Below, one piece after another: positions 8,581 to 16,876 of a stretch of 64,000 bases of DNA. Position 1 is the stretch's first letter. Every line of letters starts with the position of its first letter. Below the pieces are notes generated by a model. That model worked only from the letters and a program-made list of their open reading frames with translations. It ran no database searches and had not been told where the DNA came from. The DNA comes from Mesobacillus maritimus (GTDB lineage: Bacteria; Bacillota; Bacilli; Bacillales; Cytobacillaceae). The DNA lies in the NCBI RefSeq assembly GCF_023715205.1, contig NZ_JAMBNR010000019.1:39996-103995 (forward strand), given 5' to 3'. The position numbers and the translations under genes were made by a program.

Positions 8581-9300
8581 ATGGATATTGTCATTTGGAT
8601 CCTTTTGCTCTTTTTATTGTTTTATGAACCGATATTTGGGTATTTTGATTTTCAAAGATTCAAGCAAAAAGTGAAAACAGATCACAAAGCAAGATTGAAC
8701 TATTACAACAACACCATAATTGGATTATGGGTACCAACGATAACGATTCTATTATTGACGATTTTCACTGAACTAACATTCGAAGAGATTGGAATTTCAA
8801 TTCCAAATTTAAACACGGAACCACTTGGGAAAGCGGTAACCTATACGGGACTTGGAATTGGGCTCCTATATTTATTGTTTGTCTTATACTTTATCATTGG
8901 GTTCAATTTCAGTGATAAAATTAAAAAAGAGTTAACAAAAAAGAAAAAAGAGGACTGGGAAAAATCTGTTATTGCACCGTTATTACCTGTCACTGAATCC
9001 GAGAAAAAAAGATGGAATTATGTTTCTTTAACAGCAGGATTAACGGAAGAAGTGATCTACAGGGGATTTACACTATTTGCTTTAGCTTATTTATTTCCAA
9101 ACTTATCAATATGGGTTATTATCGTACTTTCTTCCTTCATATTTGGTCTTGCCCATACTTATCAAGGCTTTTTAATGGGCTTTGTTCGAACTTCCGTTTT
9201 CGCCATTTTATTTTGTATTCTCTATATCGGATTAGGTTCCATTTTACCTCTCATTCTTCTTCATTTTTTATTAGATTATATTGCTAAATTAGGAGAATAA
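8581..9300 (+). CDS. CPBP-family intramembrane metalloprotease
   Basis: A 239-residue protein with about six hydrophobic helices. It carries the CPBP/Abi (CAAX-protease and bacteriocin-processing) motifs in order: TEEVIYRGF (EExxxR), FGLAHTYQGF and LLHFLLDY, supplying the glutamates and histidines of the membrane-embedded metal site. Bacterial members include bacteriocin self-immunity proteins and membrane proteases; nothing nearby identifies the substrate. AAAGGAGG lies eight bases before the ATG at 8581. An out-of-frame ATG at 8577 is closer and was not chosen. It appears to be a single-gene unit. Confidence 0.9.
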   Translation: MDIVIWILLLFLLFYEPIFGYFDFQRFKQKVKTDHKARLNYYNNTIIGLWVPTITILLLTIFTELTFEEIGISIPNLNTEPLGKAVTYTGLGIGLLYLLFVLYFIIGFNFSDKIKKELTKKKKEDWEKSVIAPLLPVTESEKKRWNYVSLTAGLTEEVIYRGFTLFALAYLFPNLSIWVIIVLSSFIFGLAHTYQGFLMGFVRTSVFAILFCILYIGLGSILPLILLHFLLDYIAKLGE

Positions 9301-9441
9301 ATTAGGCGTGTATTTTTTCAAAATTACAGGGGAGTTAGTTGGAAAATTAATGATAAAAACGCAGAGGGTGCTAAAAACCTCTGCGTCTTAACGTTCTACT
9401 TCACAACAGAACTACCTAGTCTCTTAAACTTTTGAATTTCA

Positions 9442-9996
9442 TTATTTGTTCTGTTGCAGGAAGTCTTCCGTCGAAATAACATTCGCATACATGCCGTTAA
9501 GGGCGCTGACAAACGCGTAATGAACCTGTTCAGCTGGGACGGTCTTTTCTTGATAAGATAAGTCTCTTGTTGCACATGCATCTTCAATCAATGTCGTTTC
9601 AAAGCCTAAATCCCCTGCAGCCCGAACGGTGGCATCAATGCACATATGCGTCATCATCCCGACAACCACTACCTTTGTAACACCTTTTGCTTTTAATTGG
9701 CTTTCCAATTCAGTTTGTAAAAAGCTGTTCGGAAAATGTTTCTTGATCAGGCCTTCGTGTTCGAATGGCAGAACCGCTTCATTGATTTTCACACCCTCCG
9801 TGTCTGGAAGGAAGAAGCCTAGGCTTGGATTACTTGCGATATGTTGGATATGGAAAATCTGATCTTTGTGATTCTGTCTAAACCATTCAAGAACTTTCGC
9901 AGCATTCGCGGCCGCTTTTTCAGGGTTGGTTAACTCCATTTTTCCATTTGGAAAATAGTCATTTTGAATATCAACTAGAATTAAAGCTGTGCTCAT
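9442..9996 (-). CDS. Isochorismatase-family cysteine hydrolase
   Basis: A 184-residue Rossmann-like hydrolase. The catalytic triad is visible: Asp in ILVDIQNDYF (about residue 9), a Lys about residue 85 (LIKKHFPNSF) and the nucleophile Cys in VVVGMMTHMCIDATVR (about 118). The family includes nicotinamidases, N-carbamoylsarcosine amidases and pyrimidine-degradation enzymes; the sequence alone does not choose between them. GAGGTG precedes the ATG. It is divergent from an Lrp/AsnC-type regulator 117 bp away, which probably controls it. Confidence 0.92.
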   Translation of the reverse strand: MSTALILVDIQNDYFPNGKMELTNPEKAAANAAKVLEWFRQNHKDQIFHIQHIASNPSLGFFLPDTEGVKINEAVLPFEHEGLIKKHFPNSFLQTELESQLKAKGVTKVVVVGMMTHMCIDATVRAAGDLGFETTLIEDACATRDLSYQEKTVPAEQVHYAFVSALNGMYANVISTEDFLQQNK

Positions 9997-10112
9997 TTGC
10001 TTTCACCTCATAAAAATATTTAGTACACTAAAAGCATAATGAATATCTTGTTTTATATCGATACTTTGATGAAACACTTTAAGGTGAAATGATTTCATGG
10101 TGAAAGGAATAG

Positions 10113-10562
10113 ATGATGGAACTAGATCGCGTTGATTTTCAGATCCTTCGGTTATTATCCGAAAATTCCCGTATTCAATGGAAAGACTTAGGAAAACAAA
10201 TACATATGACAGGTCAGGCAGTAGGGAATCGTATTAAAAAACTAGAAGATAGCGGTGTCATTAAAACTTATTCTCTTATCGTAGACGAAATGAAATTAGG
10301 ATTAACTTTTACAGCGTTTGTTATTATTTATATGAAAACAGCAAACCATGATTCTTTTATCTCTTTTATTCAAGAACGAAGTGAGGTCGTTGAAGCACAC
10401 CGAGTCTCAGGCGAAGCCTGTTATCATGTAAAAGTAAAGGTAGAATCGCAAGAACAATTGAATCTTTTTCTTGATAACATTTTAGAATATGGTAACTATG
10501 CTTTGTATTTATCCATACAAGAGATTAAAAAACGTAACCCGGTTACGACATCAATTCAATAA
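10113..10562 (+). CDS. Lrp/AsnC-family transcriptional regulator
   Basis: A 149-residue regulator. An N-terminal winged helix (LDRVDFQILRLLSENSRIQW, then GQAVGNRIKKLEDSGVIKTY as recognition helix and wing) is followed by an alpha-beta ligand-binding domain (RAM-like), where VVEAHRVSGEACYHVKVKVE is the typical signature. Proteins of this family form octamers and usually sense amino acids or related molecules. It starts at one of two neighbouring ATGs (10113 or 10116) after AAAGGAATAG. Divergence from the isochorismatase gene suggests local control of that hydrolase. Confidence 0.93.
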   Translation: MMELDRVDFQILRLLSENSRIQWKDLGKQIHMTGQAVGNRIKKLEDSGVIKTYSLIVDEMKLGLTFTAFVIIYMKTANHDSFISFIQERSEVVEAHRVSGEACYHVKVKVESQEQLNLFLDNILEYGNYALYLSIQEIKKRNPVTTSIQ

Positions 10563-10718
10563 AATCACTTTCCTAGAAAATAGGTACAAGCCATTCTCAA
10601 TTACAACTGGATGAATGGTGCTAAATTTTTATTTATGGTTAAAATCAAAGAAGAGCTTATTCAACGATCTGTTCAGCTTAGCTAAGGGCTTAAAATTAGT
10701 AAAAACGGAGGCGATCCT

Positions 10719-10934
10719 TTGCTTGCGTTAAAGGAGTTTGCATCGAGTTTTTTGTTTATAGTGAGTTGGTTTATATTTGCAATAAGTGCCTATCTATTCT
10801 ATTGGGTCATGATTATGCCTTTACTCGCAATTATTCCTTTTCTTATTTTTTTAGGTTCTGGTTTATTATGTTTCTACTTGTCAAGAAAACTTGACGATAG
10901 AAAAAAGAACATGTTCAATAAAAGATTGTTCTAA
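10719..10934 (+). CDS. Small two-helix membrane protein
   Basis: A 71-residue protein starting at TTG, chosen because GGAGG lies seven bases upstream. Two long hydrophobic stretches (about residues 8-28 and 33-54) are followed by a charged tail RKLDDRKKNMFNKRLF that should lie in the cytoplasm. A strong terminator follows at once, supporting a real single-gene transcript. No family was recognised. Confidence 0.65.
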   Translation: MLALKEFASSFLFIVSWFIFAISAYLFYWVMIMPLLAIIPFLIFLGSGLLCFYLSRKLDDRKKNMFNKRLF

Positions 10935-10970
10935 AAAAGGCTTGGAGTCATTGTGCTCCAAGCCTTTTTC
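10933..10970 (+). terminator. Rho-independent terminator
   Basis: AAAAAAGGCTTGGAG pairs with CTCCAAGCCTTTTT around an eight-base loop, immediately after the small membrane protein. It is symmetrical enough to act from both sides, and also lies downstream of the convergent MFS gene. Confidence 0.92.
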
Positions 10971-11043
10971 AATCTATTAAGAAGGGAAATAAGGTGGGAT
11001 AAAAGGAAACATCGAGTTTGCTGAGAAATCTTTTTCCTTTTCT

Positions 11044-12330
11044 TTATGCACGCTGTTCCACTCCGTTCCTGGGATGAGGTACCTCTATCCCAGCTGCCGG
11101 TTTTTTAATCACGATGACAAATAAACTGGCAAAAACGCAGAAGAACCCCGCTAAAACGAACGCCCACGTGTAAGTGTTGAGGAATTTATAGATTAGGCCC
11201 CCTCCATAAGCAGCTGTGGCAGCACCCACCTGGTGTGCGGCAAATATCCACCCGTAAATAATGCCACTTTGTTGAATCCCAAAAATTTGTCTTGAGATGT
11301 TAATCGTTGGAGGAACAGTGGCAATCCAATCCAAACCGTAAAATACAGTAAAAATCGCGATCAAAGGAAACGAACCTTCAACCAATGCAAAAGGAAGGAA
11401 TACCAGGGATGCTCCCCTTAAACTGTAGTACCAAAACAATAGCCAGCGATTGTCAAACCGGTCGGATAGCCAACCTGACAACGTTGTTCCAACTAGGTTA
11501 AACACGCCCATAAACGAAAGGAGTGAGGCTGCGGTCACCAACGGGATCCCAAAACTGATGCAGTAAGAAATAAAATGTGTCCCGATTAATCCACTCGTAG
11601 AAAGACCGCAAATAAAGAAACTCCCTGCTAACAACCAAAATTCCTTCACCTTCACAGCTTGGAATAAACCATTGAAAGCTAACACAATCGGATTGCCTTT
11701 CGAACTTTCGATGTTTTCTTGTGTTTCTTCCTCGCGGCCATATGGAAGAAGACCAATTTCTTTTGGTGAGTTTTTCATTAATAAGAAAATGATGATAAGC
11801 ATAATGGAGCTCAGGGTGACAATAAGTCCAATCGCCGGGCGCCAGGAATAACGTTCGATAATGGAAGCTAAAATCGGAAGGAGAATTAATTGACCTGTGG
11901 CCGTACTGGCTGTTAAGATTCCGACCGCAAGTCCTCTTCGTTTCTCAAACCAATGATTCGAAACATATGGACTCACCACGGTTAAAAAAAGACTTGAGCC
12001 TAGGCCGATGAGAATGCCCCAAATAATCATCAGATGCCACGGTTCACTCATGATGAACGTCAGGAGGCAGCCAGTTAACAAAGTGGACATCGAAATGAGC
12101 ATCATTTTTTTGATACCGATAACTTCTAATAATGCTGCCATAAAGGGTCCTGAGATTCCATACAAAAAGAGACTAATTGCAAAAGATAGGGCAATCATAG
12201 AGCGATCCCAACCAAATTCGGTTTCGAAGGAGTCAATGAAAACGCCTGATGAAGAGACGGCGATTCCCGCGACAATAATGGAGAAGAAAGTAATGGCAAG
12301 AATCATCCAGCTATAGTGAACCTTTTTCAT
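11044..12330 (-). CDS. MFS transporter, oxalate/monocarboxylate type
   Basis: A 428-residue twelve-helix major facilitator. The N-terminus (HYSWMILAITFFSIIVAGIA) and the phrase GVFIDSFETEFGWDRS are typical of the OxlT/monocarboxylate-like branch, and LSGWLSDRFDNRW is the loop 8-9 repeat of the MFS signature. Substrates of this branch are small organic anions such as formate, oxalate, lactate or pyruvate, but the present one cannot be read off. It is divergent from a MarR-family gene 305 bp away, with two copies of a palindrome between them, suggesting substrate-responsive repression. Confidence 0.9.
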   Translation of the reverse strand: MKKVHYSWMILAITFFSIIVAGIAVSSSGVFIDSFETEFGWDRSMIALSFAISLFLYGISGPFMAALLEVIGIKKMMLISMSTLLTGCLLTFIMSEPWHLMIIWGILIGLGSSLFLTVVSPYVSNHWFEKRRGLAVGILTASTATGQLILLPILASIIERYSWRPAIGLIVTLSSIMLIIIFLLMKNSPKEIGLLPYGREEETQENIESSKGNPIVLAFNGLFQAVKVKEFWLLAGSFFICGLSTSGLIGTHFISYCISFGIPLVTAASLLSFMGVFNLVGTTLSGWLSDRFDNRWLLFWYYSLRGASLVFLPFALVEGSFPLIAIFTVFYGLDWIATVPPTINISRQIFGIQQSGIIYGWIFAAHQVGAATAAYGGGLIYKFLNTYTWAFVLAGFFCVFASLFVIVIKKPAAGIEVPHPRNGVEQRA

Positions 12331-12468
12331 TTTAAAATTTCACCCGCAGTCTTTATTTATTTTAAAAATATTCTGATACTTATTGGCGTTCTTCGAAGTG
12401 AAACAAAAAGGCATGTGGTTGCTCATATAAAGAAAGTTCATAAATAGGAGCAGGTCATGAAGAAACAT

Positions 12469-12480
12469 ATGTATATACAT
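12469..12480. promoter_or_regulatory. Putative MarR operator, copy 1
   Basis: ATGTATATACAT is a perfect 12-bp palindrome in the divergent region between the MFS carrier and the MarR regulator. A second copy differing at one base lies 53 bp downstream. Confidence 0.5.
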
Positions 12481-12521
12481 ACATTAATCGTCGCTAAAAA
12501 AGACCTTTACTTTCGTAATTT

Positions 12522-12533
12522 ATGTATTTACAT
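12522..12533. promoter_or_regulatory. Putative MarR operator, copy 2
   Basis: ATGTATTTACAT, one mismatch from the copy at 12469. It overlaps the -10-like TATAAT at 12535-12540, where a bound repressor would block RNA polymerase. The rest of the 305-bp gap shows no gene. Confidence 0.5.
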
Positions 12534-12635
12534 GTATAATAGTATTAATAAAAGAATTTTCTGTCAATAATAAAATCAAACTCAACTTCTGTTTAAGATA
12601 ATGGATTAAAAAGGTTCGAAAGGAGATGATCTTTT

Positions 12636-13070
12636 ATGAATAGCAAACCGAATGAAATGGATGATATTCTTCAATTTTGTGTGTGCGCGAACCTGAGAAA
12701 AGTAGCAAGAGTGGTTACTCAACTATATGATAATCAACTGCAGCCTACTGGTTTAAAAGTGACTCAATACTCGATGTTAGCAAACATTGATCGCCATAAA
12801 GACATTTCAATCTCACAGTTAGGGGAGATTATGTTGCTGGACCAAACGACGGTTACTCGCAATCTCAATCTATTAAAAAAGAGTGGCTATGTTCGGATCA
12901 CCAAAAGCAATCACGATTCGAGAGCAAAAAAAATTTCACTAACAGATATAGGTTATGCAAAGTTAGAGGAAGCAAAACCTATTTGGTACCAAATACAAGA
13001 AAAAGTGGTCCATGATATCGGAACGGATAAATATAAAGATTTGTTAGAGACACTAAAGAAACTACAGTAG
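12636..13070 (+). CDS. MarR-family transcriptional regulator
   Basis: A 144-residue winged-helix repressor. The order is typical: dimerisation helix, then ISISQLGEIMLLDQTTVTRN as the helix-turn-helix and a wing with DSRAKKISLTDIGYAKLEEA (the D-x-R motif). AAAGGAGATG lies before the ATG. Two Cys residues near the N-terminus (FCVCANLRKV) raise the possibility of redox or metal sensing, but this is speculation. It is divergent from the MFS transporter and is its likely local regulator. Confidence 0.92.
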   Translation: MNSKPNEMDDILQFCVCANLRKVARVVTQLYDNQLQPTGLKVTQYSMLANIDRHKDISISQLGEIMLLDQTTVTRNLNLLKKSGYVRITKSNHDSRAKKISLTDIGYAKLEEAKPIWYQIQEKVVHDIGTDKYKDLLETLKKLQ

Positions 13071-13315
13071 GACCAGGCAAACTGAACGCCGATGGTGTAT
13101 AACAGCGGAGAGAAGAGCATGGAAACGAATTGAAGAGCAGAAAACGTGCCACATGAAGATTTCATGGTGCATGAAAAATCGAAAAATAGTAGAAAATGTG
13201 TTTCATGGTTGTCAAAATTCTTTGTTCTTCACTAATTTTCACTCCGTACTAAAAAGGAGTCTTCTTATTTTACTAATTGAACGGTTGTCAGGGTAAACAC
13301 AGTATTGAGCATTCT

Positions 13316-13375
13316 GTGGGAAGAGGTGCCTGTCCCTCTGTCCCGCCGTGGGACGAGGTGCAACTCTGTCCCAAA
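13316..13375. repeat. Dispersed GGGACAG palindrome, copy B (double)
   Basis: Two linked units, GGTGCCTGTCCCTCTGTCCC and GGGACGAGGTGCAACTCTGTCCC in part, in the gap after the MarR gene. It belongs to the same family as the copies at 4262 and 33706. It is followed at 13382-13410 by a hairpin (AATCGCAGCTC/GAGCTGCGATT) that lies downstream of the small minus-strand gene and could terminate it. Confidence 0.75.
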
Positions 13376-13417
13376 TCTAATAATCGCAGCTCAAAAAATG
13401 AGCTGCGATTGTTTAAG

Positions 13418-13549
13418 TTATTTAGTTTTTTGTTCTAATAGTTTGGCAAGAACGTGCTTTTTGTAACGCTCAATTTTACGTTCTTCGTAGGTGCGTACGC
13501 CTGCTTGTTTAAGCTTTTCAACATACCAGCCTTTGCTTCCATAATGCAT
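13418..13549 (-). CDS. Small conserved protein, DUF2639/YflJ-like
   Basis: A 43-residue, highly basic protein beginning MHYGSKGWYVEKLKQAGV and ending LLEQKTK. The opening is, from memory, characteristic of the Bacillus DUF2639 family that includes YflJ. AAAGGGTG lies about seven bases before the ATG. Upstream (13596-13630) is a nine-base inverted repeat, TTGTGAAAT/ATTTCACAA, spaced by 17 bp, which may be an operator. The function is unknown. Confidence 0.68.
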   Translation of the reverse strand: MHYGSKGWYVEKLKQAGVRTYEERKIERYKKHVLAKLLEQKTK

Positions 13550-13887
13550 TGAAAACACCCTTTCTTTGCGTGAAGATTTAGGAATCTAGACTAATTTGTG
13601 AAATGGATTCTCTGTACACAAATTTCACAACAGGGCCATTGTAACATCTATAAAACGACTTACGAAAGGGGTAAATTGAAAAAAGTTATATGAATCTAAC
13701 ATTTATGTAACGATCGAAAAAGAAAACCCATTTTCTAACTAAGTTTTTGCTAATAAAAAGAATGTGCCAGTAGGCAAATAGGATAACAATTGAATATTAC
13801 ATAAAAACAAGCAGGACTATCCTTAAAGCAGAGCGAAAAAAGAAGATTGCGATGAAGGATATAAAAAGGACGTAGGGAGAGTTTGCG

Positions 13888-14436
13888 ATGAAAGTGGATC
13901 AAAAGAATTTTTGTGTTCGTGGTATACCTTATCTCATCAGGTCTGTAAGAGTGGAGGATGCCAAACAATTGTCGGAAGTAAGGGTACAAATCGATGGGGA
14001 AACGGAAAATATGGATCGAGAAAAAGGTGAGAATTACATAGATGAAGCAGGGTTTGTTCAACTTATTCAACATGATACAGAAAGTGAAACCAACTTGTTT
14101 TTAGTCGCTGAAAGAAATGAAAGAATTGTAGGATTTTCAAGGTGTGAAGGGAACAACTTAAAAAGAACTGCGCATAAGGTAGAATTCGGAGTCTGTGTTT
14201 TACAGGATTATTGGGGATATGGGATCGGACAAAACCTCTTAAAGGAATCAATTCACTGGGCTGACACGAACGGTTTGAAGAAAATAACGTTAAGTGTACT
14301 TGAAACGAACGAAAAGGCGATAAAACTGTATAAAAAGTATGGGTTCGAAGTAGAAGGTATTTTAAAAAAGGACAAACGATTGTCTGATGGGAATTACTAT
14401 AATACCGTCATGATGGGGAGATTTAAACAAGAGTAG
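13888..14436 (+). CDS. GNAT-family N-acetyltransferase
   Basis: A 182-residue acetyl-CoA-dependent acetyltransferase. Motif A is seen as VEFGVCVLQDYWGYGIGQNLL (about residues 93-113, the pyrophosphate-binding Q/R-x-x-G-x-G/A loop), with LSVLETNEKAIKLYKKYGFEVEG as motif B. This pattern is that of RimI-like or small-molecule acetyltransferases; the substrate is unknown. GGGAGAG precedes the ATG. It appears monocistronic, with a strong terminator 20 bp after its stop. Confidence 0.9.
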   Translation: MKVDQKNFCVRGIPYLIRSVRVEDAKQLSEVRVQIDGETENMDREKGENYIDEAGFVQLIQHDTESETNLFLVAERNERIVGFSRCEGNNLKRTAHKVEFGVCVLQDYWGYGIGQNLLKESIHWADTNGLKKITLSVLETNEKAIKLYKKYGFEVEGILKKDKRLSDGNYYNTVMMGRFKQE

Positions 14437-14455
14437 AATGTTAGTTTAATTGTTC

Positions 14456-14489
14456 AAAAAAATCGCTAGGGGATGTCCTAGCGATTTTT
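14456..14489. terminator. Bidirectional terminator
   Basis: AAAAATCGCTAGG and CCTAGCGATTTTT form a 13-bp stem around GGATGT between the convergent acetyltransferase and M48 genes. A further short GC-rich sequence at 14521-14543 weakly resembles the dispersed palindrome family. Confidence 0.92.
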
Positions 14490-14545
14490 CTATCTTAACT
14501 ATTTTAAGAGTACCTTGAAACGGGGCAGGCCACCTTCCCACTAAG

Positions 14546-15856
14546 TTATTTTAACAAATCCCTAAGAACGGTATCTCTGTTTTCAACGGCGTAATCATAC
14601 GCTGTTTTACCTTCTGAATCGGCGAGGGTTTTATCTGCGCCGTTTTCTAGTAAAAGTTCGACCATTTCCACGCTTAATGCATTATAGACGGCATTGATTA
14701 GCGGTGTCGAACCCCAGTTGTCTGGTGCATTCACATCGGCCCCGTTCTGAATGAGCCATTCGGTAGCCTCTAGGTCGTCCCACATGATTGCATAATGGAG
14801 AGCGGTAAATCCTTCACTATCTTTTTCATCAATATCCGTTCCTTCTGCGACAAGTTGTTGAAGCAACTCCATATCCTCTTCCATGTAGGCTTGGATGACA
14901 GGTGGGTAATCGATGAGCTCTTCTTCATACAAAGATTCATCGTCTTCGTATAAATAAGGGTCTTCAAGAAACGTTGTTAAGGACGCTGTTTGAGTGATCA
15001 AGAAGACCGCAGCACCTGTAAGGCATGCAGCCAATAGGGTAGAGACAATGGACCCGACGATGATTCCCGTTTTCTTTTCACGAACGAGCGGATATTGATC
15101 GGGGCTGAACCAGTTGTTCAAGGAATTGATTCGTTTCGGTAAATGTGGATGACTGGAAAGTTTCTCACTTAGCCAAGCAAAGAAACCTGACTCTTCGGCT
15201 ATTTGTTGCACATATGCTTCTTTATTCATTTTCGCCGAAAGCTTCTTGCCGATGGCGAGTACTGCTAGAGCTTCTTTGGCAGCTTCGACATTGCCTACAT
15301 AATACGCCGCATAGCGGTCACATGTGTATTCGCAAGCTCGTAAATATGCTTCTCCTAAAAATGGAACGAACATCGCCGGAAGCAACAGCATGTGTACAAG
15401 TACATGCTGGCGTTTCAGATGTGCGAATTCATGTGCTAGCACAAACATCATTTCATCTTCACGATTGTCTTCAACCATATCGAATATTTCAGAGTATAAA
15501 ACAACCATGTTTTTTCCAAAAAAACGCGTCGCAAAGGCATTTAGAATCCCCATCGATTCGATCACATAAATCGCAGGCATTTTCTCCAGTCCCATGTCTT
15601 GAGCAAGATTTACTGCCTTTTGGTAGATGCCCGGAAATTGTTGCTCACTCAAGCGAACGGCATTTCTTCGAATTGAAGCCATGGATAAAGCGTGAAAGAA
15701 ATAAGATATCAACATAATTCCTAAAATGATCGCAATTCCAACGATTGAGAAGAGCAACGCCAGGTAAATCAAGCAGCTAACCAACACCGTGACCCCAAAA
15801 TAAATCCTTTCTTTGCGATGAACCAAATTCACTTTCAACCCATTTTCTTCGAGCAC
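14546..15856 (-). CDS. M48-family metalloprotease with C-terminal ankyrin repeats
   Basis: A 436-residue membrane protease. Two helices at about 20-50 precede the M48 (Ste24/HtpX-like) domain, whose zinc site LAHEFAHLKRQH (HExxH) is near residue 141, with the third-ligand region LRACEYTCDRYAA (ExxxD) near 175. Another helix (about 265-290) leads to a short acidic linker and then about three ankyrin repeats, seen as GFTALHYAIMWDDLEATEWL, GSTPLINAVYN and GKTAYDYAVENRD. The start is GTG with AGGGGGA upstream. The ankyrin tail would bind protein partners on the opposite side of the last helix. Substrates are unknown. Confidence 0.9.
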   Translation of the reverse strand: MLEENGLKVNLVHRKERIYFGVTVLVSCLIYLALLFSIVGIAIILGIMLISYFFHALSMASIRRNAVRLSEQQFPGIYQKAVNLAQDMGLEKMPAIYVIESMGILNAFATRFFGKNMVVLYSEIFDMVEDNREDEMMFVLAHEFAHLKRQHVLVHMLLLPAMFVPFLGEAYLRACEYTCDRYAAYYVGNVEAAKEALAVLAIGKKLSAKMNKEAYVQQIAEESGFFAWLSEKLSSHPHLPKRINSLNNWFSPDQYPLVREKKTGIIVGSIVSTLLAACLTGAAVFLITQTASLTTFLEDPYLYEDDESLYEEELIDYPPVIQAYMEEDMELLQQLVAEGTDIDEKDSEGFTALHYAIMWDDLEATEWLIQNGADVNAPDNWGSTPLINAVYNALSVEMVELLLENGADKTLADSEGKTAYDYAVENRDTVLRDLLK

Positions 15857-16009
15857 TCTTTTTCCCCCTGTTACTTGTATTCTATTTTAGAAATATATAA
15901 CAATAAGATTATAGTGGAAACTTGAAGGAATAGATATAAAATCTTTACTTTTATTAAAGGTGTGTATTCGGCATTAGAAAAAGGGAAACTAATTGCTATT
16001 TTTCTAAGC

Positions 16010-16262
16010 TTTCGGGGACGTAAAAGAGTATTGAACGTTCCTTATTGAGCAGAAAATTAATGTTTGGTAAGTAAGGATTCTATCGTACCCAATTGTAAGG
16101 AATTCGGATAATTCGGTAACGTAAGTGAGTTCTATCGTTCCTAATTGAGAGGAGTTCTAAAGATTTGGTAACGTAAGAGAGTTCTAGCGTCCCTTTGCAA
16201 GAAGGTATCGAATCATTCGATAACACAAGAGGTACCTAGCGTCCCTTTATAAGAAGAATTCT
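16010..16262. repeat. Five degenerate ~52-bp repeats
   Basis: Five diverged copies of a unit like GGTAACGTAAGNGAGTTCTA followed by GCGTCCCTTT. Anchors at about 16015, 16066, 16115, 16167 and 16219 give spacings of about 51, 49, 52 and 52. The sequence is unrelated to the array at 1571 but the spacing is the same. It fills most of the gap between the M48 gene and the sigma factor operon. Confidence 0.75.
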
Positions 16263-16334
16263 TATCATCTTGTTTATGACCTAAGCCAGTTAAACCAAAA
16301 CTTCTCATAAAAAATAAAAAAATTTCCTGTTTTA

Positions 16335-16362
16335 TGCAACTTTTGGTCTGGTTGATTCGTGG
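16335..16362 (+). promoter_or_regulatory. Putative ECF-sigma autoregulatory promoter
   Basis: GCAAC ending at 16340 and CGTGG starting at 16358 are separated by 17 bp, matching the -35 (GAAAC-like) and -10 (CGTC-like) elements of Bacillus ECF promoters. It lies just upstream of the ECF gene, as expected for autoregulation. The -35 is one base off consensus. Confidence 0.45.
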
Positions 16363-16381
16363 TTAGGGTGAAGGGGGGAAA

Positions 16382-16876
16382 GTGGTGGATTTGGATGAGG
16401 CGTTTGAGGCGTATGTGGATGATTTATACCGATATTTGTTCTCCCTTTCGAAAAATCACCATACGGCGGAGGATTTGGTTCAGGAGACGTTTTATCGGGC
16501 GTTTCTTCAACTGTCGGAAGACGACATTCGCCAGATTAAACCTTGGTTGTTTAAAGTGGCTTACCATACGTTCATTGATTTTAACAGAAAACATCAACGG
16601 CTAGTCATTACCGATGAAGTTCAACATCGAATAAGTGTGAAAACCCCGGAAATGGATCTTATCGAGAAGGAGGGCTTTACCACACTAATGAACGATTTGC
16701 ATTCGTTGAAGGAATCTGAAATGCATGCGCTGGTTCTATGTGATTTGCATCAGCTGAGTTTGAAAGAAGCGGCTGAAATTCTTCAACTCAACATAAACAC
16801 ACTAAAGAGTCATTTATCAAGGGGAAGGAAAAAGGTGGTCGAAAGGGTCAAGGAAAGGAGGAGGCAGGATGGATAA
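16382..16876 (+). CDS. ECF RNA polymerase sigma factor (SigM-like)
   Basis: A 164-residue ECF sigma factor. Region 2 is seen as LYRYLFSLSKNHHTAEDLVQ with ETFYRAF (core binding and -10 recognition), and region 4 as LSLKEAAEILQLNINTLKSH with LSRGRKKV (helix-turn-helix for the -35 element). Length and the HTAEDLVQETF motif recall B. subtilis SigM, and the three-gene order with a large membrane anti-sigma and a small membrane protein recalls sigM-yhdL-yhdK. The start is GTG after AAGGGGGG; GTG 16385 is equally possible. It overlaps the next gene by eight bases. Confidence 0.9.
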   Translation: MVDLDEAFEAYVDDLYRYLFSLSKNHHTAEDLVQETFYRAFLQLSEDDIRQIKPWLFKVAYHTFIDFNRKHQRLVITDEVQHRISVKTPEMDLIEKEGFTTLMNDLHSLKESEMHALVLCDLHQLSLKEAAEILQLNINTLKSHLSRGRKKVVERVKERRRQDG

